Shown: piece after piece, positions 7,943 through 16,999 of the stretch
Layout of the letters: each line of letters starts with the position of its first letter
Numbering within the stretch: the first letter of the stretch is position 1
Source: Streptomyces sclerotialus
Lineage (GTDB): Bacteria; Actinomycetota; Actinomycetes; Streptomycetales; Streptomycetaceae
Direction of reading: 5' to 3'
Assembly (NCBI RefSeq): GCF_040907265.1
Contig: NZ_JBFOHP010000002.1
Span: 8,122,001 to 8,186,000 of the forward strand
Length of the DNA stretch: 64,000 bases
The notes under the pieces: generated by a model
What the model saw: only the letters and a program-made list of their open reading frames with translations
Database searches by the model: none
What the model was told of the DNA's origin: nothing
Made by a program: the position numbers and the translations under genes

Positions 7943-9028
7943 GTGCGTATACAGGCAGCAGTAGTGGAGACCCAAGGCGGTCCTTTCACCGTCCGCGATC
8001 TCGACCTCGAAGGCCCCCGCCCGGAGGAGATCCTGGTCAGGATCACTGCCGCGGGCATCTGTCACACCGACCTGAGCATGCGGCAGATATGGCCCGAGCA
8101 GCGCTTGCCCATGGTCTTCGGGCACGAAGGCACCGGGGTCGTCGAGGCCGTGGGCGAAGCGGTGACCGCCGTGCGGCCCGGTGACACGGTATGTCTCAGC
8201 TACCGCAGCTGCGGTGCCTGCCCGCAGTGCGACGCAGGCGCCCCGGCCTACTGCCTGAGCGCGGGCGCCCTGAACGCCGCTGGCACCCGGGCCGATGGCA
8301 GCACCCCACTCGCCGGCCAGGGCGGCCCGGTCTTCGGCAGCTTCTTCGGACAGTCGAGCTTCGCGACCTACGTACTCACCGACGAGAGCAACACCGTCAA
8401 GGTCCCCGCCGACCTGCCGCCCGCCGTGGCGGCACCCCTCGGGTGCAGTGTGCAGACCGGTGTCGGTACCGTCACCAATGTCCTCCGGCCCGAGGCCGGC
8501 ACGTCACTCGTCGTCTTCGGTGCCGGAAGCGTCGGCTTGAGCGCCGTCATGGCCGCCGTCGCCGCGGGCTGCCATGTGACCGTCGTCGAACCGCTCGCCG
8601 CACGGCGCGCCCTGGCGGAGGAGCTGGGCGCCACGGCATCCGTCGACCCCGCTGCGAGCGAAGACGTGGCGGCGGCCGTGCGCGCGGCCAACGACGGGGA
8701 CCCGGACCACGCCATCGACACCACCGGACGACCGTCCGTCATCTCCCACGCCATCGCCTCCTTGCGCCGACGGGGCGAGCTGGCCCTGGTCGGCATCGGC
8801 ACCGCCGACTTCCCCACCCTCCCCGTGATGACGAAGGGGCTGCGCCTGCACGGCGTGACCGAGGGCGACGCCGACCCCGCCACGGCCGTCCCGCAACTGG
8901 CCGCCCTGTATCAGGAAGGCAAGCTCCCGATCGACCGGCTCATCACGCGGTTCCCCTTCGCCGACATCGAGAAAGCCGCGCGGGCGGCCGCCACCGGCCA
9001 GGTCATCAAGCCGGTCCTGATCTTCTAG
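7943..9028 (+). CDS. zinc-dependent alcohol dehydrogenase (MDR, aryl-alcohol type)
   Basis: This 361-residue medium-chain dehydrogenase has the catalytic-zinc segment ICHTDLSMR, then FGHEGTGVVEAVG. The structural-zinc Cys cluster is intact (CGACPQCDAGAPAYC, spacing C-x2-C-x2-C-x7-C). The Rossmann motif is VVFGAGSVGLSAV. The sequence is closest in style to NAD-dependent aryl/benzyl-alcohol dehydrogenases. The GTG at 7943 is preferred because GAAGGAAG lies just upstream; the frame upstream is Pro-rich and non-conserved. It is divergent from the hydrolase at 7711. Confidence 0.88.
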   Translation: MRIQAAVVETQGGPFTVRDLDLEGPRPEEILVRITAAGICHTDLSMRQIWPEQRLPMVFGHEGTGVVEAVGEAVTAVRPGDTVCLSYRSCGACPQCDAGAPAYCLSAGALNAAGTRADGSTPLAGQGGPVFGSFFGQSSFATYVLTDESNTVKVPADLPPAVAAPLGCSVQTGVGTVTNVLRPEAGTSLVVFGAGSVGLSAVMAAVAAGCHVTVVEPLAARRALAEELGATASVDPAASEDVAAAVRAANDGDPDHAIDTTGRPSVISHAIASLRRRGELALVGIGTADFPTLPVMTKGLRLHGVTEGDADPATAVPQLAALYQEGKLPIDRLITRFPFADIEKAARAAATGQVIKPVLIF

Positions 9029-9110
9029 ACGACCTCGTCAGGACCTCGTCAGGAGCTCGTCAGCACGACCAGTTGCTGGGCGCTCGGGGCATCGCGGCAC
9101 AGCAAGGGGA

Positions 9111-10321
9111 TCACGGCTGACGGAAGGGGATGCTGCGCCACGGGCTTTCGGGGTGGGTGGTGAGGATTTCGTGGGGACTGAGCGCTGAGGCGTACATGTG
9201 GCCGAAGGACTCCTCGTCGAAGCGGAGGGCGCGGCCGAGGATGTAGCCGGCGGAGAAGCCCTCCCAGGAGGAGTACACGGCGCGGGACAGCTCGCCCGCA
9301 CGGATCACCGCCTGTTCGGTCTCCTCCTGTCCGGCGTAGCGCGCCCCCAGGCCCCAGCGGGCGAAGTTGACCGCGCGCCCGTAGTCGTAGGCGAGCGCCG
9401 AGGTGACGACGCTGCCGGGACCGTCGGGCGTGAGCAGGCCGTCGGCCCGGAAACGGCCCTCGTAGCGGAGGATCCGGCCGACGGCGTCCCGTACTTCGGC
9501 GGCGTCCCGTTCGTCGCCGCCCCTGTCCCGCACTTCGGCGACGGCCAGTCCGCGCCACTCCTCCGGGTCCACCGGACGGCCGGGCCGGTGTGCGAGGAGC
9601 GCGTTGCGGACCCGCAGCGCGAACTCCGGGTGCGGCGGGCTGTTCTCACCGCGCAGCAGGTACGTGAGCTGCTCCTGCCAGCCGTCCCGGTCCGTGACGC
9701 CCCAGGAGTCCCGTAGGCACTCGACGTCCCAGGTGTAGTCGTCGTAGACCTCGCCGACCTCGTTCCACAGCACCTGGTTGTGCACGGCGAGATGGCCGCC
9801 GCAGGCGAGGCCGTGCGCCAGGGGCCGGCCAGCGGACCGGTGTGCTTGGTGAACAGTTCGTCGTCGTCATGGCCGCGGCCCTCGGCGCGGCGCATCAGGC
9901 GGCGCCACTCGCGGAACTTCTCGGCGTGGTACGGGATGTGCAGGGAACAGGGGCTGCCCGGGTTCACGAACACCCCGGCGAACGCACCGTCCGCGGTCTC
10001 CGTCGCCGAGATGGGGAACGGCATTTTGCAGACGACGAGGTCGTCCTCCCTCGGCAGCATTCCGCGGGTGTAGAGCGGTACGGACTGCCCGCCGGCCGGG
10101 TCGCCGAGGAGCAGCGTCGCGGCGTCATCGCCCAACTGGTCGTACTCCTCCTTGAAGAGCACGGTGAACAGTTCCTCCGTCATCAGCACCTTGAGGTATG
10201 TCCACCAGTCGCCGCGCGACTTGGCCGCCAGCAGTGCGTGTTCGACCGAGGTGGGAGGCACCCAACGGTCCGCTTCTTCCGTGCGAGGGTCCCCCGTGGG
10301 CCCGGCGTGCGTCATGGCCAT
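9111..10321 (-). pseudogene. SseB/DUF1266 domain protein with a frameshift
   Basis: The N-terminal frame (10321 leftwards) encodes an SseB-like domain (VEHALLAAKSRGDWWTYLKV, then LFTVLFKEEYDQL). The C-terminal frame (to 9111) encodes a DUF1266 domain (YGRAVNFARWGLGARYAGQE, YSSWEGFSAGYILGRALRF). The two are joined only if one base is added in the GGGG run at 9821-9824: frame 1 reads TGPLAGPW while frame 2 reads PLAHGLACGGHLAVHNQV. A one-base loss in a homopolymer may be a real mutation or a sequencing slip. If corrected, the gene gives about 400 residues. No function is established for DUF1266 proteins. Confidence 0.72.
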
Positions 10322-10535
10322 GCGACAGCACGTTAACGCACGGGGTGGCCGCCTTGATCACCGGCATTGCCGGAGTGGTTCCCCGGCTCCGTACGGCCGG
10401 TACCGCGTTACCTCACGATCAGGAGGACCAGCACCGTCAGCAGGATCAGCAGAAAGAGAGCCGATACGGAGACGGCGATGCCCCGGGGCCGGGAGCTAGG
10501 GATGCCGGACGGGCCGATGACCGTGCCAGCGGGGA

Positions 10536-11207
10536 TCAGGCCGAGGCGGCCGGGCCGTGTGCGGCGGGCGCGTCGTAGACCAGCGTGTACCGCCAGAACA
10601 GGCGACGGCGAATCCGGGCGCCGGGCAGCTCCTGCGCGGCCGCGGCCCGGATGTCGCTCAGGGTCTCTTGCGGTTCGGCGGCCGGCGCCGTCATGTGCAG
10701 GGGTGGCGCAGCGGCGCGGGCGGGGTGCTTGACCAGCCCCATGACGGGATTCGCGAGGGCGGCCGGCAGGGCGGCGAGCCGGTCTGCCGGCCCGTTCTCC
10801 CGGTAGCAGCCGACGATCACGAGGCGCCCGCACGGGACGAGACAGCCCCGCAGCTCCCGCAGGGTGGGCACGAGCGGCAGGTGGTGCAGGACCGCGACCA
10901 GGGTGACCGCGTCCCAGCGCCGCTGAGGCGGGCGTGCCGTGAATCCGGCTTCGACGATGGTGACGGCAGGATCGTCCGCGAAGCGTTCCGCCGCGGCGCG
11001 GGCCATCCGGGGGTCGGGTTCGAGCCCGGTGACGGTGCCGACGCGACGGCGGAGCAACGCGGCGAGATTCCCCGCGCCGCACCCGACGTCGAGGACGTGG
11101 CGGGCCCCGGACGCGGTCACCTGCGCGGCGACCCAGGGGCCGTAGTGGTCGTTGTGGCTCCATGGGTGCCGCTGGTTGAAGTGGTGGAGGTGGGACAGCA
11201 ACGCCAT
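10536..11207 (-). CDS. class I SAM-dependent methyltransferase
   Basis: This 223-residue protein opens MALLSHLHHFNQRHPWSHND and has a clear SAM-binding motif I (VLDVGCGAGN, about 38-47). The acidic residue follows in GLEPDPRMA, and then VAVLHHLPLVPTL and GRLVIVGCYRE. The N-terminal HFN-x-R-HPWSHNDHY block is typical of small actinobacterial methyltransferases of unknown substrate. A longer frame starts at 11288, but its extra residues overlap a repetitive upstream region. It stands alone between two damaged genes. Confidence 0.8.
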   Translation of the reverse strand: MALLSHLHHFNQRHPWSHNDHYGPWVAAQVTASGARHVLDVGCGAGNLAALLRRRVGTVTGLEPDPRMARAAAERFADDPAVTIVEAGFTARPPQRRWDAVTLVAVLHHLPLVPTLRELRGCLVPCGRLVIVGCYRENGPADRLAALPAALANPVMGLVKHPARAAAPPLHMTAPAAEPQETLSDIRAAAAQELPGARIRRRLFWRYTLVYDAPAAHGPAASA

Positions 11208-11317
11208 GGCACCACGGTAGTCGTGCGCAACGACGTCGTACGTCCAGTGGTACGTCTGGCCGGCCCCGGCACATGCATGCATGGCCACCAGGCCCGCGTC
11301 TCAGTGCCGAGCCCTGG

Positions 11318-11373
11318 CGGTCGGACGGTCGGACGGTCGGACGGCCGGACGGTCGGGCGGTCGGGCGGCCGGC
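11318..11373. repeat. 8-bp tandem repeat (cggtcgga), 7 copies
   Basis: Seven head-to-tail copies of cggtcgga and its variants cggccgga, cggtcggg and cggccggc run without a break. They end exactly at the 3' end of the aldehyde dehydrogenase remnant. A simple-sequence tract prone to slippage. Confidence 0.85.
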
Positions 11374-11374
11374 G

Positions 11375-11655
11375 TCAGCGGCCGTGGTGGTGCCTCACGT
11401 GCTTGGTGCGGGAGTAGTCCTCCAGGGCGTACGGCGACAGGTCACGGCCGTAGCCGGCACCCTTGAAGCCGCCCCAGGGGACCTCGTCGGCCAGTGTGAG
11501 GTGCGAGTTGACCCAGACGGTGCCGAAGTCCAGACGGGCGGCGACGCGGTGGCTGCGGCGCGCGTTCTCGGTCCGGACGGAGGCGGCGAGGCCGAACGGG
11601 ACGTCGTTGGCGCGGCGGGCGCACTGCCTCGTCCTCGTCGGTGAACTGTGACGTC
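11375..11655 (-). pseudogene. aldehyde dehydrogenase, C-terminal remnant
   Basis: The last ~80 codons of an ALDH are readable on the minus strand: RANDVPFGLAASVRTENARR, RLDFGTVWVNSHLTLADEVP, WGGFKGAGYGRDLSPYALED, YSRTKHVRHHHGR, stop at 11375. This is the C-terminus of betaine or gamma-aminobutyraldehyde dehydrogenase-like enzymes. Upstream, QFTDEDEAVR is in another frame, about four bases out. Before that, homology stops at a 16-bp duplication. The catalytic Cys and Glu regions are absent. Confidence 0.75.
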
Positions 11656-11667
11656 GGTGAACTGTGA
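11636..11667. repeat. 16-bp perfect tandem duplication
   Basis: The unit cgtcggtgaactgtga occurs twice without a gap (11636-11651 and 11652-11667). It sits where the aldehyde dehydrogenase remnant ends, just downstream of the FAD oxidoreductase stop. It looks like a small insertion or repair scar. Confidence 0.85.
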
Positions 11668-11683
11668 CACAGACTCTGAGGGC

Positions 11684-13171
11684 TCAGCCGGTGTCCTCGG
11701 AGGGCCGGTGCAGTGGTGGGTCCGCCGGTGCGGGAGGGGCCGGACGCAGGAGCACCGCACGGGCGACCCTGGGCGCGAACAGCGCGGTGAACGGGGACGA
11801 GAGGTCGAGCACCGAGCGGAAGGCGGCCGCGGCCACGGGCTCGGTGGCGTAATGCCTCTGCACTCGGCCGAGGTACCAGTTGCCGGGGCGCTGAGCCAGC
11901 GGCGTCCTGGTCATGGCCCTGTCTCCGACCGCTCCCGGCATCGACTTGTCCGCCCCGGCCGAGATGTCCCACGCCTGCCGCGAGGCGTTCAGCAGTGCGC
12001 GCTGGACGCGCAGCGTCGTCGGCGTGCGGCGGGGGTCCGCCAGGGCATCGCGCAGGGCCACGGCGGTCAGGGCGGCGACGGCCATGCCCTGGCCGTAGAT
12101 CGGGTTGAAGGTGCACAGCGCATCGCCGACGGCGAGGAAACCGGCCGGGCGACGGCCCGGCCGGTCGTAGCGGCGTCGGACGTTGGCGGTCTTGCGGAAA
12201 CCGTGAACGGGGGAGAGCGGTTCGGAATGCGTCAGCCAGTCATGGATGAAGGGGTGCGGGAGACGCGATGCGGCGTACCGGAGGAACCCCTCCCCGTCAG
12301 TGGGCGGTTCGTCACCGCGCAGCCCGAAGAGAATGGCCAGGTGGCGGCCGTCCTCCACCGGCAGGATGCCGCCGCCGTTGGGGTGCGCCGGACTGGGGAA
12401 CACGTAATAGGCCAACGCGTCGGTGCTCCGTCCGCCCTCCCGGCCCGCGACGCCGTCACGCGTGAGCTCACCACGGGTGTCGCGGTAGAGGCGGGAGGCG
12501 TACGCGAGCCCGGTGTCCAGCCGCTCCTCCGCGGCAGGCTCAGCGCCGATCCCGGTCAGCCAGCGGTCGGCGTGCGAGCCGCGCCCGGAGGCGTCCACCA
12601 CCAGGTCAGCGTCGAGCACCCGCCGAGCGCCGTTGCCGCGCTCGCGCAGTACGACACCGTGGACCCGCGCGGCATCTCCCGTCAGACCGACGACGTCCGT
12701 GCCGTCGAGCACGCGGAGCGCGGCGTCGGCGAACACCCGCTCCCGCACCAACTGCTCCAGCTGGGCACGCGAGCCGGTGAAGATGGTCTGCATGGCAGGC
12801 AGTCGCGCGAACCAGCGTTCCTGCCACTGCACCATGTCGGCGGGCAGCCCCACGCGAGGCGAGCCCGCGGCCCGCAGCTGGCCGGAGAACCCGGGCAGCA
12901 GGCTGTCCAGCGCCTGCTGGCCGCTTTCGAGGAGGATGTGGGGGTGCCGGCCCTGCGGCACGCCGGGGCGGTGGTCCGGCGCCTGCGCCGGCAAGCGGTC
13001 GCGCTCGACGAGGGTGACTTCCGCCGCGTGACGCGTGAGGACGTGGGCGGACAACAGGCCCGCCAGGCCACCCCCGATCACCACCGCATGACGCGAACGT
13101 CCCCCCGCCCCCGAAGACGCGCTCGACCGTGGCCGCTTCGCCGCTGCCACCGCGTCCCTGCCGTCCGCCAT
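11684..13171 (-). CDS. FAD-dependent oxidoreductase / monooxygenase-like
   Basis: This 495-residue flavoprotein has an N-terminal dinucleotide-binding motif VVIGGGLAGLLSAHV (about 29-43) followed by VTLVERD. The second FAD motif GDALCTFNPIYGQGM lies at about 365. The overall layout resembles the PHBH/squalene-epoxidase-like FAD_binding_3 fold. A non-conserved Arg/Ala-rich tail precedes the Rossmann fold. It is divergent from the AfsR-type regulator 455 bp away. The substrate is unknown; links to a cluster are only positional. Confidence 0.82.
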   Translation of the reverse strand: MADGRDAVAAAKRPRSSASSGAGGRSRHAVVIGGGLAGLLSAHVLTRHAAEVTLVERDRLPAQAPDHRPGVPQGRHPHILLESGQQALDSLLPGFSGQLRAAGSPRVGLPADMVQWQERWFARLPAMQTIFTGSRAQLEQLVRERVFADAALRVLDGTDVVGLTGDAARVHGVVLRERGNGARRVLDADLVVDASGRGSHADRWLTGIGAEPAAEERLDTGLAYASRLYRDTRGELTRDGVAGREGGRSTDALAYYVFPSPAHPNGGGILPVEDGRHLAILFGLRGDEPPTDGEGFLRYAASRLPHPFIHDWLTHSEPLSPVHGFRKTANVRRRYDRPGRRPAGFLAVGDALCTFNPIYGQGMAVAALTAVALRDALADPRRTPTTLRVQRALLNASRQAWDISAGADKSMPGAVGDRAMTRTPLAQRPGNWYLGRVQRHYATEPVAAAAFRSVLDLSSPFTALFAPRVARAVLLRPAPPAPADPPLHRPSEDTG

Positions 13172-13626
13172 GCGTCCGCCCCTCTGCTCGTTCGGCCACG
13201 CGCTCGACTCTCCGGCGGGCCTGGTGAGCCGCCGGTGACCTTCCCGAGTAGCTTGCGCCCAGACATCGCCAACTGACCACTATGGCCGACACTTGTTGGT
13301 CGGTACGGACGAAACAGCCGAATGCGTCCTTAAACCTGTCGACAGCCAGCCGCTGAACGGTGAAGCTGGCCGAAGAGGCGACAGAAAACCGGTTGAATTG
13401 GCCACCATATCTCTCGCTTGCCGTCCCGGAAGGCTCGCGGGGCCGGTCGGGCCGGCCGCTGCGAAGCTCATGCACGCATTCCACCGTGCGTGCGGACGCG
13501 CAGAATCCACCGCAGCGGACGATGGGCGAAGCATGATGGGCGTAGCAGGGGCTTCGGCCCGGCGAGGCGCAGCGGATTCGGCCGACGCGTTTCTGATCAG
13601 GGTCGTCTCGCGTCCAGGGGGCGGGA
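13172..13626. other. divergent intergenic region between FAD oxidoreductase and AfsR-type gene
   Basis: A 455-bp interval without a supportable gene. It contains a 10-bp palindrome CTGTCGACAG (13336-13345) and several near-dyads (for example CCGACAC and TTGGTCGG near 13285-13303). It must hold promoters for both flanking genes. Reading frames through it have poor codon usage. Confidence 0.5.
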
Positions 13627-16506
13627 ATGAGCGAGCTGACAGAGCCGGACACACTGCGATTCGAGGTGCTCGGCCCGCTGCGCGTGCGGCGGGGCGGGAC
13701 CGAACTGAGACTTGGCCAGATGCAGCAGCGGGTGGTCCTCGCGGTGTTGCTGCTGAACGCGAACCGACCGTTGGATTACGGCCAACTGATGGATGCGGTC
13801 TGGGGTTCCGATCCGCCGGCGCACGCAGTGAACCTACTGCAGCGGCACGCATCCGGACTACGGCGAGTGCTCGAACCCGACCGCCCGCCTCGCGAGCCGT
13901 CCCGCCTTCTCGCCTGGACCGATGCCGGCTACCAGCTGTCCGTGCCGGCCGGCCGACTGGATCTGCACCAGTTCGAACAACAGGTCACGCATGCACATGC
14001 CGCCGCCACCGCAGGCGACGTGCCGGCGGCAGCCGAAGCACTCCACGGAGCGCTGCGACTGTGGCAGGGGCGCGTGTGCGAAGGACTCGTCAGCCCGCTG
14101 CTCGACACCGAGCGTCAGCGACTGGACGAGCGGCACCTCAGTGTGCTGGAGGAACGCATCGAACTGGACCTGACGCTCGGCAGCAACCACGACCTGATCG
14201 GTGAATTACGGCAGCTCGTCGCCGACCACCCACTGCGGGAAAAACCGCACGGCCTGCTCATGCTGGCGCTCTACCGGTCCGGAAGCCGGGCGGACGCCCT
14301 GAGCGTCTTCCGGCAGGCACGCCGCATGCTGAGGGACGAACTCGGCATCGAACCCAGCAATTATCTGCAAGGCCTGCACGAGCAGGTGCTGACGGCCGAC
14401 CCGGCCCTGGACGCCCCGCAACCGCAGCCCGCGCCGGCCGTCGAAGCCGAACCGGAACCACACGCCGCGGAAACGGTGCACGCGCCGGTCGTACCGGCCC
14501 AGTTACCGCACCGCACCGTGGACTTCATCGGCCGTACCGACGTACTGGCGCGCCTGAACTCCCTCTTGCCGGAGGAAGGAGCCGACACCGCGGGCGCAGT
14601 GGTCATCACCGCCATCGGAGGGGCCGCCGGAGTCGGCAAGACCGCCCTGGCCAACTATTGGGCCCATGAGATCCGCGACCGGTTCCCTGACGGGCAGCTG
14701 TACGTGAATCTGCGGGGCTTCGACCCGACCGGTACGCCCATGAAACCGGCTGAGGCGGTCCGGGGATTCCTGGACGCACTGGCCGTACCCCCGAAGCGCC
14801 TGCCGATCGACACCGACGGGCAGGCGGCGCTCTACCGCAGTCTGCTGGCGGGGCGGCGGATGCTGATCGTTCTTGAGAACGCTCACGACGCCGAACAGGT
14901 ACGTCCCCTGCTCCCCGGCTCCTCGTCCTGCTTCGTCGTGGTGACGAGCCGGAACCAGCTCACCAGTCTGGTGGCCACGGACGGCGCCCGCCCGGTGACC
15001 ATCGATCTGCTGTCCTCGGCGGAAGCGCGCGACATGCTAGCCCACCGCATCGGCCGGCAGCAGGTCGCCGCGGAGCCGGAAGCGGTGAACGACATCATCA
15101 CGTTCACCGCGCGATTACCGCTCGCCCTGGCCATCGTCGCCTCGCGTGCCGCCATGCATCCTCAGTTTCCGCTCGCCGCGCTGGCCAAGGAGCTCAAGGC
15201 CGTCGAAGGCCGGCTGGACTCCCTCGACGGCGGGGACGACGTCACCAACATCCGGGCCGTGTTCTCGTGGTCGTACGAGAAGCTCACCGCACCGGCAGCC
15301 CGGCTCTTCCGGTTGCTCGGGCTGCACCCGGGTCCGGACATCGCGCCCTTGCCGGCCGCCCACTTGGCCGGTGTACCGGTCAGGAAGGTACGGCCGCTGC
15401 TGGCCGAACTGGCCGGCGCCCAGCTGATCACGGAGCGGACGCTGGGCCGGTTCACCCTGCACGATCTGCTGCGCGCCTACGCCGCGGACCTCACCCGCAC
15501 CCACGACGCGGAAGACGACAGGAGGGCGGCGCTCCGCCGCGTCTTCGACTACTACCTGCACACCGCTTACAAGGGAAGCTGGCTGCTCGACCCGCACCGG
15601 GAGGATTACCTGAAGCTGTCCGCGCGGGGCACCGTCACCACGGAGCGGTTCGCGGACCATCACGAGGCGCTGGACTGGTTCGTGACCGAGCATCCCGTCC
15701 TCCTCGCGGTGCTCCGTCAGGCCGAGAGCAGCGGCTTCGACACCCACGTCTGGCAGCTGGCCTGGGCTCTGATGCCGTTCTTCGACCGACTGGGACACTG
15801 GCACGACGCAGCCATGGTGCAGGAAACGGCGCTGGTGGCCGCCGGCCGCGAGGTGAGCGTGGAGGGGCAGGCGATCGCGCACGGAAGCCTTGTGATGGCC
15901 CATGCGCGGCTCCTCCGGCACGACGAAGCACGTGACCACGCCCGGCAGGCCGTCGAGTTGTTCCGGGAACTCGGCGACTACACGGGCCAGGCGTACGCCT
16001 ACCGAAGCCTCGCCCTGCTCCTCGACCGGCAGGCGAGCTACCGCGACGGGCTCATTCATGCGCAGCGGTCCCTCGAGTTGTTCCAGGCCGCGGGCTACCG
16101 CACCGGCGAGGCCAAGGCGCTCAATGCGGTCGGCTGGTTCCACGCCCACCTGGGGGACCGCGAGCAGGCTCTGACGTACTGCCGGCGCGCGCTGGACCTG
16201 CAGAAGGTGATCGGTGACCGGCTCGGCCGGGCCGAGACCTGGGACAGCCTCGGCTACATTCACCATCACCTCGGGCACTCACAAGAGGGAATCGTGTGCT
16301 ATCAGCACGCTCTCGACCTCTACCGTGAATTGGGTGACCGGTACAACGAGGCCGACACCCTGTCCGCACTGGGCGATGCCCACAGCGAGGTCGGAGACGC
16401 CGCATCGGCCCGCGCCGCGTGGCAGCGCGCTCTGGTGATCCTGGAGGAACTCGGTCATCCGGAGGGCGCCCAGGTGCGCACCAAGCTGGATGAACTCGGC
16501 GGATAA
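13627..16506 (+). CDS. AfsR/DnrI-type SARP regulator with NB-ARC and TPR domains
   Basis: This 959-residue regulator has the AfsR layout. An OmpR-type winged-helix DNA-binding domain comes first (LRFEVLGPLRVRRGG, then QLMDAVWGSDPP). The BTAD helical domain runs to about 255, with the signature RDELGIEPSNYLQGLHEQVL. An Ala/Pro linker leads to a STAND ATPase module with P-loop GAAGVGKTAL (about 332-341). TPR repeats fill the last ~300 residues (RAETWDSLGYIHHHLGHSQE and similar). SARPs bind direct heptamer repeats at 11-bp spacing; such arrays occur in both polyketide promoters of this window. It has at least three TTA codons (14206, 14503, 15115), implying dependence on the bldA tRNA. The start is ATG 13627, preceded by GGGGGCGGGA. 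Confidence 0.9.
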   Translation: MSELTEPDTLRFEVLGPLRVRRGGTELRLGQMQQRVVLAVLLLNANRPLDYGQLMDAVWGSDPPAHAVNLLQRHASGLRRVLEPDRPPREPSRLLAWTDAGYQLSVPAGRLDLHQFEQQVTHAHAAATAGDVPAAAEALHGALRLWQGRVCEGLVSPLLDTERQRLDERHLSVLEERIELDLTLGSNHDLIGELRQLVADHPLREKPHGLLMLALYRSGSRADALSVFRQARRMLRDELGIEPSNYLQGLHEQVLTADPALDAPQPQPAPAVEAEPEPHAAETVHAPVVPAQLPHRTVDFIGRTDVLARLNSLLPEEGADTAGAVVITAIGGAAGVGKTALANYWAHEIRDRFPDGQLYVNLRGFDPTGTPMKPAEAVRGFLDALAVPPKRLPIDTDGQAALYRSLLAGRRMLIVLENAHDAEQVRPLLPGSSSCFVVVTSRNQLTSLVATDGARPVTIDLLSSAEARDMLAHRIGRQQVAAEPEAVNDIITFTARLPLALAIVASRAAMHPQFPLAALAKELKAVEGRLDSLDGGDDVTNIRAVFSWSYEKLTAPAARLFRLLGLHPGPDIAPLPAAHLAGVPVRKVRPLLAELAGAQLITERTLGRFTLHDLLRAYAADLTRTHDAEDDRRAALRRVFDYYLHTAYKGSWLLDPHREDYLKLSARGTVTTERFADHHEALDWFVTEHPVLLAVLRQAESSGFDTHVWQLAWALMPFFDRLGHWHDAAMVQETALVAAGREVSVEGQAIAHGSLVMAHARLLRHDEARDHARQAVELFRELGDYTGQAYAYRSLALLLDRQASYRDGLIHAQRSLELFQAAGYRTGEAKALNAVGWFHAHLGDREQALTYCRRALDLQKVIGDRLGRAETWDSLGYIHHHLGHSQEGIVCYQHALDLYRELGDRYNEADTLSALGDAHSEVGDAASARAAWQRALVILEELGHPEGAQVRTKLDELGG

Positions 16507-16671
16507 TCGATAATCATCCGGCGCAAAAAATTCCGTACTATTCCCGGTACGTTGAGTTGGCGCGTCCGAAGCCGTAGAGAAATTCCCTTCTTGACGCGTG
16601 GAGGGGTCCCCGGCAGAATAGCTGGCGCTGATAGTGCCTACCTGTGACAGGTCGTTCATCGGGAGGTCATC

Positions 16672-16995
16672 ATGTCAGAAGGTTCAGTGAGCCGTGCGGA
16701 CATAGAATTAATCGCCAATGAATTGGAGGCGATATCGGCCGGCCTTCCCGCTGAGAAGCAAATGCTGCTCGCCGACGTCCTCGATCTTGCCGCGGAAGCG
16801 GCGGACGTCCGGGAGGAAGGCAGCTTCACCGCGGGTGCCGAAGCGGAAGCGACGAACGCCGTCGACGAGTCCGGCGAGGCCTTCGATCCGGCTTCGCGAG
16901 GGCGGAAGAAAAAGCCGAGGCGTCACAGCAAGATCGGTGATCCTATCCGGATGCGGGCGGCAGGCAAGAACGAGCCCACCGACCGGACGCCTTGA
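16672..16995 (+). CDS. candidate RiPP precursor peptide (107 residues)
   Basis: A small protein with no family I recognise, ending 4 nt before a RiPP-type radical SAM gene. The acidic, helical N-terminal half (ADIELIANELEAISAGLPAE, MLLADVLDLAAEAADVREEG) could be a leader. The C-terminal ~33 residues are strikingly basic and Cys-free (SRGRKKKPRRHSKIGDPIRM, then GKNEPTDRTP), a possible core. Codon 13 is TTA (16708-16710), and several AT-rich codons stand out from neighbours. GGGAGG lies just before the ATG. Precursor status rests on position and shape; it may instead be a partner subunit of the radical SAM enzyme. Confidence 0.7.
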   Translation: MSEGSVSRADIELIANELEAISAGLPAEKQMLLADVLDLAAEAADVREEGSFTAGAEAEATNAVDESGEAFDPASRGRKKKPRRHSKIGDPIRMRAAGKNEPTDRTP

Positions 16996-16999
16996 CGGA

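Noticed and set aside
10408..10535. Hydrophobic peptide frame just after the methyltransferase (SVSALFLLILLTVLVLLIVR)
   Set aside because: It has no ATG, GTG or TTG start in frame between the methyltransferase stop and the hydrophobic part.
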